A DNA stretch of 64,000 nt from Agarophyton chilense (lineage: Eukaryota > Rhodophyta > Florideophyceae > Gracilariales > Gracilariaceae). Location of the stretch: contig JARGXX010000033.1 in NCBI GenBank assembly GCA_030374765.1, positions 558,001-622,000 of the forward strand, given 5' to 3'. The translations under genes were made by a program, and so were the position numbers. The notes beneath the pieces were generated by a model. It saw nothing but the letters and a program-made list of their open reading frames with translations, was not told the origin of the DNA and made no database searches. Shown here piece by piece: positions 13,090 through 24,872 of the stretch (the stretch's first letter is position 1; every line of letters begins with the position of its first letter).

Positions 13090-15306
13090 CTCTAAGAGTT
13101 TTCCGATGGGGTTTCCGTTTCTTCCTGAGGATAAGATTCCTCTTCGAGGTCGTCCGTAAGATTTAAAATGGCTTGGACCAGCGGGGCTTTGATCGGACTA
13201 TCCGGAGGCATGGCATAGCGTGAGCTTCCAAGGGTTCCTGTGGTTCGTTCCTGTGCCCTGTTAAACAGTCCTTCGGTTTTCCGCACCCGATATTTCTCTT
13301 CCCTGAGGACTCAGAGGTTTTTTCGTGCGTCCTCAGGGGGAAACCTCGTGCAGTGACAAGGTAGGGCCATGGCAAGGCAGAGGAAGCAAGCCCTTGGGGC
13401 GCGAACAGAAACGTCCTTGTAAGGCGGATAGGTAGAATACTTGATCGTGGGTGGTCTAGTGGTCACTGTAGTTCGCTGGGAGGTATATGATGGGGACCCA
13501 CACGGAGGAGCACTGAAATTAACCGCAACGACATCTGCCGAGTCGGCATAATAGAGTGATGAATCCATGTCCGATTCCGAGGAGCTAACGAAAGGGGCTT
13601 GGTTGGGTTTACGCAATGGAGTCGAATGTCATTTAGATATATCAGCATTGCGCCTGGATGTCCTGTAGGCTTTCTCATAACTTTCGGCATAATTAACAAG
13701 CCTTCGGAAGGAGTATTGTGGGGTTTTCGTGTGGTAATTGCAGACAGGTGTCCGAATGGCACGGAGTAATCCCTTGATGAAGTGACGTTTAAGCCTTCCT
13801 TCGGAGAATATGTTTCCACATCGGTAAGCCTTCTTTCACAGGTGGTCTGCGAAACCCGATTCCATCATTTTGGGGCTCTGCCGGAAGGATATTACTTCCA
13901 GGTGGGCATTCATTATTACGTCATCTGTAGCGTAATTTTCCAAGAGGTATAGTAACGACCTGAGGGTATGAGCTGAGAAGCTCACGGTCTTCAGTATCCA
14001 CAAGGTCGGTTGTGCCAGATATCTTCAAAACCACTCGGTCAAGCCCCTCTCCTGTAAGTAAGAATTGGAAAAAATACAAAGTGACGCCCTCGTGGACACC
14101 GTTCTGATCGCAGGCCATACGGAACAAACTGAGAAACCTAAAATCAGCAATGAGATTGGAACCCGAGAACTTGTCCGTAATGGTTAGTTGCATCCGTTTG
14201 GCCCATTTGACGACTCTGCGAGCCACTGAACCAGAATATTTCGCAGACCTGTCGGCCAGCCGGTAATTACAGTACTCAACAACCTTAAGGAAAAATTCGT
14301 TTGTGATTTTCAGTGGTCTGAGGCCTCAAACGGCAGCCTCATCTACTTCCAAGTCGGTCGTTTTGATGGAGGCCGATTCGGAATCAGTCGTGTCCGAATG
14401 GTCTCTTATTTTACTCCTTCTGTTCTTCTTTTTCCTGTGGTTACTTCTTTTCTTTACAGCGGGGTAAGGACCTAAAGGATCGATCTCTTTATCAGATGCG
14501 ATGGAGCCCTGAGGTCGCTGTACCTCGTATAATCCATCGGGTGGGGCGAGCGGTCTTTCTTCTAGACGCAGAGCTTCCCTTCTGCTCCTCGCTTGTTCTT
14601 CACTTGGATTTTCCTGATGGGCAATCTGTCTCTCATCTAGACGCGAAGCTTCTCTTCTGCTCATAGATTAGCCCATCATGGGGTTTTCCTGATGGTATTC
14701 CCGGCGAGGGGCGGATAATGCCGCCGCTCCTGGGGGTTCGGTAGGAGGTTGCCATATGGAGACCGGATGGGTAATTTGTAGTGGAGTGGTCTTAGGGACC
14801 AAATTGCCGGCCTGGCTGGTGAGTTCTCCCTGAACGGTCTGTAGGAGAGTGTCTATGAATAATTCAGACTCCACTACCTCAAGGAAGATTCGCGTGATGA
14901 GGTAGTCCGCATGGTCAGCGATCGCCGTAGCGAGTTGCACGCCCATAAAGGAATCCCCATGGGCTGAGTAGAGCTCACGGAGGCGGGGCCAGAGAAGGTC
15001 GGCAAGACCTGCGGGCATGGTTTATCTACTTTTTTCGGTCTGGTAGGTTTCTCCTGAAGGTGTCTCTGGCCTAGAGGTGGCCCTGGTGAGGGGTTCTCGT
15101 AAACGCGCTGCCACCGTGGGTTCTCGGCGAAACCTTTCAGGGTTATCTAGGGGGCTCAGTACTTCTTGCAATTGTCTCCTCGTGCTGCTGCGGTCTCTAG
15201 CGGTATGAACCTGAGGATAGGGTGACATGGCCGGGGTTTTAGTCGCACTTCGTCCTGCCGTAGGAGTCCTATGGTATGGTGGTTTGGGTGTGTTTCCTTT
15301 ATTCAA
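13090..15306 (-). mobile_element. gag region of element D
   Basis: Minus-strand remnants closely related to the gag region of B (35299-37386): a basic Pro/Thr-rich start (MNKGNTPKPPYHRTPTAGRS), a segment with LADLLWPRLRELYS, a charged middle part and a capsid-like helical part with DKFSGSNLIADFRFLS. Several breaks. Confidence 0.65.
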
Positions 15307-15417
15307 AATAGCCGTTGCTTCTGTACTCCTGGTCCGTTGGGGAATTAAACCAAGAGGTTAGAATACGGATGATTCTCCGTTCCAGTGGTCCGTTCAATTA
15401 TTCCTAGAGGATTCTAA

Positions 15418-15429
15418 GTCGGAAGACCA
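15418..15429 (-). other. tRNA primer-binding site of element D
   Basis: The minus strand reads TGGTCTTCCGAC, three bases inside the LTR, one base different from A and B. Confidence 0.65.
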
Positions 15430-15432
15430 AAA

Positions 15433-15877
15433 TGTAACGCAATGAATGGTGAGTCAGCGTACGGGTCTCGACCGGTGGTAGCGTGGTGGAGCGGGTTCTA
15501 AGGTTCGAATCCTTGACGGTGGCATTCCCAGAGTACGTGGTGCAATGGGCTGGAGTTTACTGCGTAGTACTACAGGTTGGAGCTAGGGAAACGATGGCTT
15601 GAAGACCAAAGGGTGGAACTAATATACCAAAGGGGTTATTTAGTATCCTACCAGTGCCTACCTAACTCTAAGGGAGAAGCGTCACTCGAGCCATGAAAAT
15701 AATACTGGCGAGGCCCCTGGATCTCCCTGGCACTGTAATGATAATCTATTACACAAATTAAAATATATTAGTAATCTAAATAAGTCCAGCTGAGGTCGGC
15801 CAGTCCACGTGGAATCTGTCGATTCCCTCAGGACCCGGCGGCTTACAAGGCTTAACCGTTATCGTTGATCCTTCACA
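15433..15877 (-). repeat. 5' LTR of element D (445 bp)
   Basis: Starts TGTAACGCAATG and ends CCTTCACA on the plus strand. It aligns with the LTRs of B and the split lower LTR of D. It also holds a short tRNA-like A-box/B-box pair on the plus strand near 15477-15520. Confidence 0.75.
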
Positions 15878-18144
15878 GAACGCTACAACCGTTTGTTATA
15901 AGCCGTTCTTTGGCATTACATCGCGGATAACCCGAAGAAGTGGGATATGTACACAGACACACTCTGTTATGTGTATAACTCGCAAGTGCGTAAGTCTATC
16001 AAGGCCGCTCCTTTTGATCTCGTGATATCATGTAGCCCACCGTCACTGCCTATGACGTTGGATGAAGTCGAGAAAGACAAACCAACACCGGCAAAGAACC
16101 ATCCGATGTAGAGAAACGACCTGAGCTTAAGAACAGAGCAGGCGGCTCTAGAATTGAAGAAAACGAAAGCGCGTTACAAAAGTAATTCGGACGCCCGACG
16201 TCAAAGACAGTTTTTCGATCTCAGGGTAAGAGGATACGCGTTTGTCCGCGTGGAACGACTTGAGAATCAGGATGGACCACGTCACAAATTGCTAACGGTA
16301 GCATCCAGACCTTCCAACGGAATGGAGCTCACCGATGACAAGGTCGTCCTGAAGACAGGAGAGGACGTTGAGCGATTTCTGCGAGATCGTGTTGAAACCG
16401 CACCAGACAACTCGGAACCCCAGGAACCTGGGAAAGGAAGCGTTGTTTATCAGCAGGAACGGGAGTTACCGTCGAATCAGACGATCCGCCTCCTGTGGCA
16501 CACGGCGCTGACACGGCATGTGATCTCCCCCTGTGCAGCAGTACAGTGGCATCTCACGGCAATTTTCCGAAAAATATGAATAAGTCAGTGGCAAGAGCCG
16601 GCACTCTGGTATGACGACAGTACCTGAAGACAGGAAACATATTTTCAAATTTGGTCCAATTAGATCCGGTCTGGAATCGGCTGCACACACGCCATTACCC
16701 GTTCAGGTTGAACCGTGAAGTGGAACGCCACTCGCTGAGCGATCGCGCTTGGCAGCCGACCAAAGAGAAGAAGGAGAAGATGAAGCTTAACCTCCATTAG
16801 TTGTGGATGCACCTCCGGCCGAACCTTTGGTAAAGTAGCCCAGTTTGGCTCAGGCCCCTAAGAAGGGCCTAAAGAACAACAAATGTGAAGGAAAACGGGT
16901 AACCGTAGGCCCGACGACTATGAATTCAGAAGCTGAGAACAACGCTACAGAGGCACAAAAAGGCCCTCAGCTGTCCGACCAGACTACGCAGGTTCAACCA
17001 AAAGAAATAGGGAGTTCTCAAGCGCCCTCTCTGGAGGTTCAAGGAAACGACAAAGTTGTCATATCCCGTAAGGATTCAACCCGTTTGTTTGTCAGACGGT
17101 ATATGATGGTGAACCGGAACCTCGCGCCATCTGCCAAAACGTTGGGATATGCCCAGAAATACGGCATGGATCGCATCATCGATCACGGTGAAGACGAAGA
17201 CATCCACAGACTACTGCTTTGTATCCGTTGGTACAGTTTTCATCGGGAAACGAATAAATGGGAGTCTATAACTCATCTAACGCGCTCGCAGGTTGTGCAT
17301 TATCATCGTCGCATTCGACCACCACTCCCTGCAGAGATCGACGCCACGATGATGGGGTTCCTAGTCGCGAAAGCCGCGCCATTCGTCGAGGTCGACTTCC
17401 TATAAGGTCTCGATGTACGATTATCCTTCGCCATTCGGGCGAGCCATCCAGGGATCAATATTTCAATCTCCATTGAGAACGACCATGCTAATGAACCGGT
17501 CCAGACGCTGGTATATCAACTTGGTGGACCGAGTTCGGACTTCGTCCATACTTTCCTTGGTATATCGGGCAATCGCGTTATTTGGCAAAGCACAGTGAGT
17601 AAGCCAATCATGGCAGCGGATAGCCGCATACGAAAGGCCATCGGGAAGGCAACCGCTGAAAACGTATCGGCTGATCATGGCGTCATCGTGAAGAGCGACT
17701 GGGTCAAACCAGGGAGCCTGCGCAAAGAGGTCAGCATCGTCGAGAGGGTCTCGTCCCACCAAGTCCGTGGGATGTGGATAGCTGCGTTGAGCCCGACGAG
17801 ACGGTGCTCGAATGATCCCAGCGGAGGATACATAAGCCGCATTCGTCATTACATCTGAAGCCGAAGGCTATAAGGGCAAGGAGTGGAAACCCACGCGATG
17901 AGACCGCATTGATCGGAAGGCCGAAGGCGCTGCATCCTGCGCATCGAAGCCACTGCTGGCCTAAGGACCCTCTGAGGGTACTTCTACATTGTTGGAGTTG
18001 TGCGGCCCGTAAGGTTACATCGCTTATCAAGTCGAAACAGATGGTAGTTTTATGGGGACGAGGAAATTTCGGAATGCCAATGCATGTTCCGGTATATAAA
18101 CAACGTCTTGCGTCGCCGGTGCTTCGCGCTTAACAGGGGGTATG
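15878..18144 (+). mobile_element. 3' part of Ty3/gypsy element F (integrase tail and chromodomain)
   Basis: Plus-strand remnant. Integrase C-terminal sequence begins abruptly at the D boundary (YIADNPKKWDMYTDTLCYVYNSQV, written here only as the motifs NPKKWDMYTD and CYVYNSQV). A chromodomain lies near 17.15-17.3 kb (KYGMDRIIDHGEDED ... LLLCIRWYSF, then a W-containing helix). A minus-strand frame of 128 codons (17463-17849) lies downstream, in the position where A, B and D carry accessory frames; I saw no clear similarity to them. No LTR of its own was found. Old, with several breaks. Confidence 0.6.
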
Positions 18145-18429
18145 TGTAGTATTCTGCACTGTCGGAATGTCGATGGGAAATGTTTTTGGCTAAGTGTAAT
18201 GATATTCAAATGAGTGCAACGGCTAGGATGAAGTTATGAAGCGGCACCCCGCAAGTAGTCCGTGAGATGGTTTGTTACATGTGGAATCTCGGTCTGCAAC
18301 GGCGCATCGGACTCGACCCTTTGTAGGAAAATACCGGATTGGCAACAGCGCGTATAGTGGGTAGCCACGTAGCATTTTGGCCTACCCTTCGTAGGCGGAC
18401 GCCCATTTAGAGCTAGTAATACCGTACTG

Positions 18430-19133
18430 TTGTGAGATCATTCGATTTCAGCGCCATGATGTATCTACTACGTGGAAGAGTTTCGGCACAAGCCGGAAGA
18501 TCACCGTTTTCAGGTCGCTTTGTTCTCGTCTCAGCTCCCTTTTTTTTCTGCGATTTATCTCTCTTCCCTCATTCTTTCTCTCCTTTTATACTCCTGGTCT
18601 GTCCTCTCTATTACGCCTGTCCCTTCGATCCCTATTCTTTGCATTCGAATTCCGTCGTATTGTTGCATGCTTCTAATGCTAATGCCGCCTACACTCCTGT
18701 TGCATTTTTCTAATGCTAATGCAGCCTCCAGTCCTGTTGCATTGTTCTAATGCTAACGCCGCCTACACATCCTTATCTCCATCTGTCTTGCTGCCCTCCG
18801 TGTCCACACTCTCGTTTTGTGGCCCCTCCCCTTCCGGGCGTTCCTTCATCAGTGAGCATTCTGCTCTCGTACTCTTGCACTAAACCTCAATCGTCTTGCC
18901 GCCCTTCCGCGGACTACTTCGCCTTGCTCGTTTCTGAAGTTGCAATCCCTCGTTCGGTAGTCCCCTCTCTTTCGTGCCCCTCGCTCTTCCGTGCTCTGTT
19001 TTGCACTCAGTATAGTATTCGATTGCATTCTTTTCTTTGCACCTGCATTAGCTCTTGTCAATTTGTCATATACGATGACATCTGGGCGCAATTGCTACAA
19101 GTCCCTTTCAATGCAGATTCAAACATGTCACAA
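18430..19133. mobile_element. Small TIR DNA element (704 bp)
   Basis: It interrupts the family H LTR exactly: the LTR reads through ...GTACTG before it and CTGTAGAGGGG after it, giving a 3 bp duplication CTG. The ends are TTGTGA and TCACAA, with 8 of 9 bases matching as inverted repeats. There is no convincing coding sequence; the content is pyrimidine-rich on the plus strand and includes a 37 bp tandem repeat. Probably a non-autonomous DNA transposon; the superfamily is unknown. Confidence 0.55.
18661..18770 (+). repeat. 37 bp tandem repeat, three units
   Basis: Units start at 18661, 18698 and 18735, each TTGCAT..TTCTAATGCTAA followed by a GC-rich half. It lies inside the small TIR element. 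Confidence 0.8.
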
Positions 19134-19229
19134 CTGTAGAGGGGTTAATCGGCTAACCAAGTTTATATCTAGATATTATTATATGCGACGCTCATCCCTG
19201 TGTGCAGTACTCAAGGCACACAGGGGAGC

Positions 19230-19895
19230 TGTAGTATCCGCTCTAACGGAGAGAGCAGACACCTGCGACAGCGTTCGGACTGCCGATGGGTCGCTTGCGG
19301 CGAAGTAAAAGGGGTGGTAGAGCTACAACACCAGCGAGCTGTAAGTGGGGTCTAAGGCCACTACTCGCCAGCGAGGGTGAACAGTGCAACTGTAAAACGT
19401 TGATGGAACGTAGGTACGAGACGGCTCGTGAAGTGGTTGGGGGCTGACTATCTATTATGGCTCGTCCGGATCTCCGGTTAAGGAATCCTAAGCGAGGAAC
19501 AGAATAGTCATGACGCCCATGTTGTCTCCTTTACTTGGAGTCGGCGCTCGCCTCTGGTGCACTATATACTGTGTGCCAGGGTGAGTGCCCAAATTATACG
19601 TAAATAATACCCAGTGGTCAGCCACTTAGCCAAACCACTGTATGGGTACGGTCCCTAATGGACTTACATCTACAAAGGGTAGTAAAACCACCCACGTGGC
19701 TCGCCACTACATGCGCCGTTGCAAGCCACTCCACTCGTGATGCCACGTGTTCCACTAACGTACCCTGCCTCCTGGCCTTCTACGCGGTGTGCCGTTTCAT
19801 ATCACAAGTTTGATGACATCACTCACTTATGAGTTCCAACCGCGACTTCGCGAAAAATCATCCTATCGGATTCCCCGACATAGTAGAATACTACA
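19230..19895 (-). repeat. Family H LTR nested head-to-head in another H LTR (666 bp)
   Basis: TGTAGTATCC ... GAATACTACA, full length and opposite in orientation to the LTR it split. Flanks GGAGC and TGAGC form a 4-of-5 target duplication. No internal region is attached, so it is a solo LTR. Confidence 0.75.
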
Positions 19896-20639
19896 TGAGC
19901 GCCGACTCCAAAGTAAAGAAGAAAAAAACCGGTTCACAACTCACTTCTTCCTTGTTCAGGATTATTTAACCGGAGATCCGGACAAGCTACAACAAGTATT
20001 TGTCCGTTCCATAGTACCAACCACCCTCATTGGCGAGTGGGGCCGTACAACCCCTTCGCCTGTGTTCTCGGAAAGCTAGTAGTAGCAGCTAGTTTTGTCT
20101 GGGGCAAGATATCAGGAAAAAAATCTGGGAAAAATGACGGATGGCGGATGCAGGTGCAATTTCTGTTAACTTTTTTGAGTGCCAGCTAGACTTGGCTTTC
20201 GATTCTAGAACAACACCCTGTAAATTATGAATGGAAAACGAATGCGCAAGACGCTGCTAGTTTACTATGGATGTATGGATGACAGACGCTAGATGTGAGT
20301 AACGGGGGTGTGGCTCAAACCCCCCCCTAAATCAACTAATATCACAACGATACCTCCTACCACAACGATCATCTGAGCGAAGGTGGCGTTTCCCTCTCCG
20401 AAAATGGAACCTCGTAGAAGTCGTCCAGTACACACCCTTCTCTTTTTTTCAACCTCTTTCTACCACATACACAACGAGTGTTGGACGTGGGTAAGGAAAG
20501 GTTGATGAGGAAGAGGAGAATGGGAGGAAAGAGTTTGTTGAGGGTACTACGAAATGTGCGGAGTCATTTGAAGTGGGTGAAAACAAGATTGATGATAACA
20601 TAGATATTCAATATCTATCTATTCATCAATCTCGTTCTT

Positions 20640-23337
20640 ACGCAACAAGTGAGAGTGATAGAAGACAATCAAACACACGAGTTTTACGCATTTCTGAGCT
20701 TGAGGTCTGAAAGAAATGCAGAGAACTCCCCAGAAGAACACAGCAAAGATAATGCGCCCTAGTTGAATCATTTGGAACAATGCATTGTTTACGAAGTTGC
20801 TCATCGCTCTCCACTAATGGACAGTACTTCTCACAAATTATCGTCTGCATATCTTCATTTCCCTTCCCACCCTCCTCTTGAGTATAAATCCCATCGTTCT
20901 CGTTATCATTTCCATCAGTATTGGGGTCATATTCCCTGTTGCTATGGCTCTCGGAGTCCTTCATCTACTCTAAACGATCTCCTGGCATTCCATTATCACG
21001 AGAGCCCTCTTCCTCGCTGCCCACTACTGGCGATAGTATCAATCCCTTTGTTACCCTTTTGTCCGTTTGTCTCCACTTTTTCGTTTTCCAGAAACCTCGG
21101 CCTGAAATTCGACTCTAGTTGATCCGCATCCGGCAGGTTGTAGTCCTCCGGTACCATGTACATGTGCTACCAGAACAGCACATTTTGCGCAATGATGGCA
21201 TCTCTGCTCCCTGCCCCCGCATGGGACACATCTCCTCTTCCAATGAAAGAAGATAACGGTGGTATGATGAAATTCCTCTTCGCATATACTCTAAACACCG
21301 CTTCCGGCTCCGCATTTTTTGTTGCAAAGTGCTCGTGGGAAAACTTTCACACCCACCATTGGAATAAATACTTCCCAGAAGCTATCATGAAGTCTCCAGG
21401 ATTCTTGCCCCTCAGATTTTCCAGGATTGTCAGCCTCTGAAAGTCGGTATGCAGCTTCTGCGTAGGGCAGCCTCGTCCAGTACACAGCACCCTACCTCCC
21501 GTCTTCGGTGCATACATCTTATGCTCCGCCACCATATTGTCTTCCAATCCCAAGCAGACATATCTGACCCATGAGCGCATCCAATCTAGCATGCCTCTTC
21601 ACCACCGAGTGAGTCTTCGCCGCTCTCTTCATCTCGTCCGCAATTCTCCTCTGCGTCGTCATATACCTGGTGGACCCTGTGAGTCGGCCCGCTTTAACAG
21701 CTGCCTCCCCTGCGTTGAAAAGTGGGTTCCAGTACTGACGGTTCTCTGCTTCTCGAAGATCTTGGCGGTTGAAGTATTCTTTGAAGAACCCAAGCAGCTT
21801 CTCACGCACATCACCATTCATTAATTCGCTCGCCAAATTGACCTGGTTTTAGATACCGTCGTCTACTCCAAACCCTTACAACACATAGAATACACGCTTT
21901 TACAGTTCGCTAGTTTTCTTCGCGAAGTACAAAATTTCGTAGTAGTTCTCGTATATGGCCTGCTACCAGATTCTGATACGGTTATCTTCTTTCAGTACCA
22001 CGGCCACCTCTCCCGACGCTTTCCTCTCCTGTTTCCATATATTTTAAAGCTCATGGAACGCTCTATGCCAGAAAAATGTGTGATGAACACCCCGTACATC
22101 GTTCGGGCGAGGCAGGTGGGTACGATGGTCCTTCTGAAGGTGAATCCTTTCCATCCAGGCGTACATGTCCTTATTGGCATTCTCAGTTGCCGGCGGCCAC
22201 CTGATAGGCAACATGTTCACGTATTTCACCCAGTCCGAGTCTCTCACTTAATTAACCCTCATGACCTTCAGCAAAGCTTCTGGGAGAATCTGAGGTACTT
22301 CATCATCGAACTTCTTCATGTTTGGAAGTTTCGGGTTTTCTTCTGCCTCTTTGTCGTCACTTAAGAGAAGTGAATCATTCTTTCTAAGGAAATGACGAAA
22401 CTGAAATTCTCTCTTTTGCCTCAGAATGTTGATGACAAAGTACGGAACATCATCTGTTCTCTGACTTTTCGCAGCATGATGCTCCACTGTTTCTTCGACG
22501 TCCTCAGGTCCCTTGCTTTTCTTGCGTTTCTCTTTCACTTTCGGGTTGTGGTTCCCGCAAAGGCTGCACCAAAGTCCTTTATGTTCTTCTCCGCCTTCTT
22601 CTTGCTCGACCTCGCTGCCAAGCTCTCAGTATTGTACCTTTCCTGGACGACGCTTTGCCATTGCGCAGTTGAAAGAGACACCGGGGCGGGAGCTACAATT
22701 GAAGGATTAGGGGTCGGAGCCGGAGGCCGAAAGTTTACATCGAACGTACTTTCCAGCTTCTTGTTCAGATGTGTGATACTCTTTGATATTTTCCCTTCCC
22801 ACATTGGCATAGTGGCTGCCTCTTCCAGTCGGACGCTTTGCCTTGTCGCATAGCTTCGCACGCTGCACATTCAGGTTCCCATCTCCAGTTGCCAATTGAA
22901 CACGTACTTGAGGCCTATGCTCTTCATTTTAGCCACATCTTGACAAAGATAATAAGCTTTCTCACAATACCTGAAGAAACGCAACCTCATGTCCTGAAAC
23001 CTACCCATAGAAGTCCCTCTCGCTGCCTGTCGCACGTCATACTGCTCCTGCAGGACTTCCAGCGCGAATCAATACAGTTGATCTTCAGGTTGAAGACCTT
23101 GTCATTCGAAAAGTGCGTAATGCCCAGCTCCGGGTACTTAAAGCACATTTCCTTCATCTTCGACATAAAGGCATTGTCCAAGTACATTCTGAAACCCACT
23201 TCGGCAAAGCGCAACATGTTCTTCGTGTTTGAAGAGACTATGATCGTGCGCTTCAACAATGCACGACGAATCATTGTGCGTGTGACGTTCTTTATGTTCA
23301 CATTCTCGTTCTCCGCGAAAGTTTTCCTAAACGAAAG
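20640..23337 (-). mobile_element. Minus-strand gene region of element K, distal part
   Basis: Broken minus-strand frames of unknown family. Visible features: a basic helical segment with ENENVNIKNVTRTMIRRALL near 23.3 kb, a Pro-rich linker (RPPAPTPNPSIVAPAP) near 22.7 kb, a Lys/Arg stretch, a segment with WNPLFNAGEAAVKAGRL near 21.7 kb, and an acidic Asp/Asn/Glu-rich end near 20.9 kb. The region stops at the target duplication of B and is matched by coding sequence on the far side (42894-44100). No domain was recognised. K's end region, about 20057-20600, shows nothing recognisable beyond the inverted repeat. Confidence 0.35.
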
Positions 23338-23589
23338 TGTGAAGGAGCTATAATACCGGTTGAACCCGGTAAGCCACCGGGCCCTGAAGGATCTTGCAGA
23401 TGACACGTGTACGGGTCGACCTCACCCGCCGGGCCCTGGATTGTAGCAATTGGGTTTTCAGGTTCGTATGTATTTAACTTACTAATTACTTTGATGGTGC
23501 AATGATGCAAGTGATTGAATCAAAAGGATTCAATTCTTTTATCAACAGGTGCTTCTGTCGGGAAGGCACTTCTTGGCACTCTTTCCGAT

Positions 23590-24768
23590 TGTGACGCAAC
23601 GCGCCGGGCCCTTATTGAGGACAAGTAGCCACCCTCCTCCGACCTCTTTACACTAGGCAGTGACGACGCCGTAATGGCTGGCATACTGCCAGGATGGAAT
23701 ACCGTGCACGGCGCTAGGTGTCATACGTGTGGCCATGGCCGGCAGCTAGTTTGTGTGGTTGGCACCATACAGTGCTCTGCACTGCTGCCTTGTAATTTTT
23801 AATTGTATTTATTAGTTGTAATCTATTATAATGGCTAACTGCTAAGCGGCCGGCGGTACTTGAGCGCCGGGTCGCCGGGGGCTAGACCGAAGTAAAGTCG
23901 AAGACGGGAGAGACGCCTCCGAACTACTAGTTCGTGTCTTGAGACTATAGGGTTATCAGACCTTCGTTCCCAGTCGACGCCGACAAGACAGGCAGCAGTC
24001 TGATCAACTGCTGCAGAGGTATCTCTCGCGTTTTAGCCTATCGAGAATTCCCCGTCCAGTCCTTGCCCTCACGGCCATCGGTCGCCGCGTGGCGCATTGC
24101 ACTTTCGCTCGGTCTATTGGACCGCTGGCAGTTCTACTGCCCGAGCAGATTGTAGACCCGTATCCGTTGGATACCGAGGTGTGGATCGGGAGCCTCGGCT
24201 ATGTGAGTATCACTTCCAGGTGCAGCTGGTAAAGCCAGGCAGGCGCATTCGTCTGGGCGCTGGTTCAATCCCAGGGCTTGCCCTGCTTTGCTATCGTCAC
24301 CCGTTGGGTGTGAGTGATTACCACTTTGTGGCGCCAGTCGGCATAGCCAAGCAGACGCTCTCGTCTGAGCGCTGGTACAATCTCAGGGCTTGCCCTGCTT
24401 TGTTATCGCCACCCGTTGGGGGAAGTGGTTGGTGCGTCGTTGCCGACGTTAGGGTCGTGGCGCTCGTCCGGGCTCTGGTACAATCCCGGGGCTCGCCCCG
24501 GCTACTCGTCATACGCGGCGTATATCCAGGCCGATCACTTTGGTTCGTGTCGGATCGACACCACTCCGAGCACGTCTTCCGGACGCCAAGAGCTCCTGTG
24601 GAACGATAGGAGTCTGTGTCTAGTCGACACTCCTCGCCTGTGAGACGACACCTCTTTTGAGTCGTTGTGGGCTCTAGGGCCAGATAGCCGACCCCGGCTT
24701 TCCAGGCTCTGCCTGTGCGTAGCTCTCGCCGCCCGCGGCTGGTCTCCCGAGTAGCGCATTGCGTTACA
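23590..24768 (+). repeat. 5' LTR of element A (1179 bp)
   Basis: Begins TGTGACGCAACGCGCC and ends GCATTGCGTTACA. It is identical in length to 33334-34512. It includes repeated Cys/Gly-codon-like GC-rich modules such as GGGCTTGCCCTGCTTTG twice (about 24255 and 24383). Confidence 0.9.
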
Positions 24769-24772
24769 TTTC

Positions 24773-24784
24773 TGGTCTCCCGAC
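24773..24784 (+). other. tRNA primer-binding site of element A
   Basis: TGGTCTCCCGAC, four bases after the LTR, complementary to a tRNA 3' end of the form GTCGGGAGACCA. The same site is used by B and, with one change each, by D and H. Confidence 0.7.
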
Positions 24785-24872
24785 TTAGAAACACAAGAGA
24801 CTACGCAGTCTCACTTCTTCAAATTCAAGGAGATACTCGTCTTTTTGCCCAGGTCGTCACCCGGACCCAGTC

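Larger units (their letters stand above)
2551..15877 (-). mobile_element. Ty3/gypsy LTR retrotransposon D, decayed, minus strand
   Basis: A minus-strand gypsy element: 5' LTR 15433-15877, primer site 15418-15429, gag about 15306-13090, pol about 12900-8846 ending in a chromodomain, an opposite-strand accessory frame (6420-8582), polypurine tract 6209-6222 and 3' LTR 2551-6208, which holds element G. Without G it is about 10.1 kb. The LTRs differ far more than those of A, so it is old, and the coding parts carry many breaks (well over ten). The flanks CAAGT (left) and GAACG (right) do not match, so there is no target duplication; the neighbouring sequences belong to different elements. Confidence 0.8.

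Noticed and set aside
15477-15520. A tRNA gene on the plus strand in the D LTR
   Set aside because: A and B boxes are present, but the anticodon arm is missing and the spacing is far too short for a functional tRNA.
18475-19139. Open frames with hydrophobic, Leu/Ser-rich translations inside the small TIR element
   Set aside because: The sequence is pyrimidine-rich and contains a 37 bp tandem repeat, which makes long open frames in several phases at once; no conserved motif.
24097-24609. 170-codon frame present in both LTRs of A
   Set aside because: It lies entirely in the LTR, recurs only because the LTR is duplicated, and has no recognisable motif; more likely GC-rich LTR sequence than a gene.
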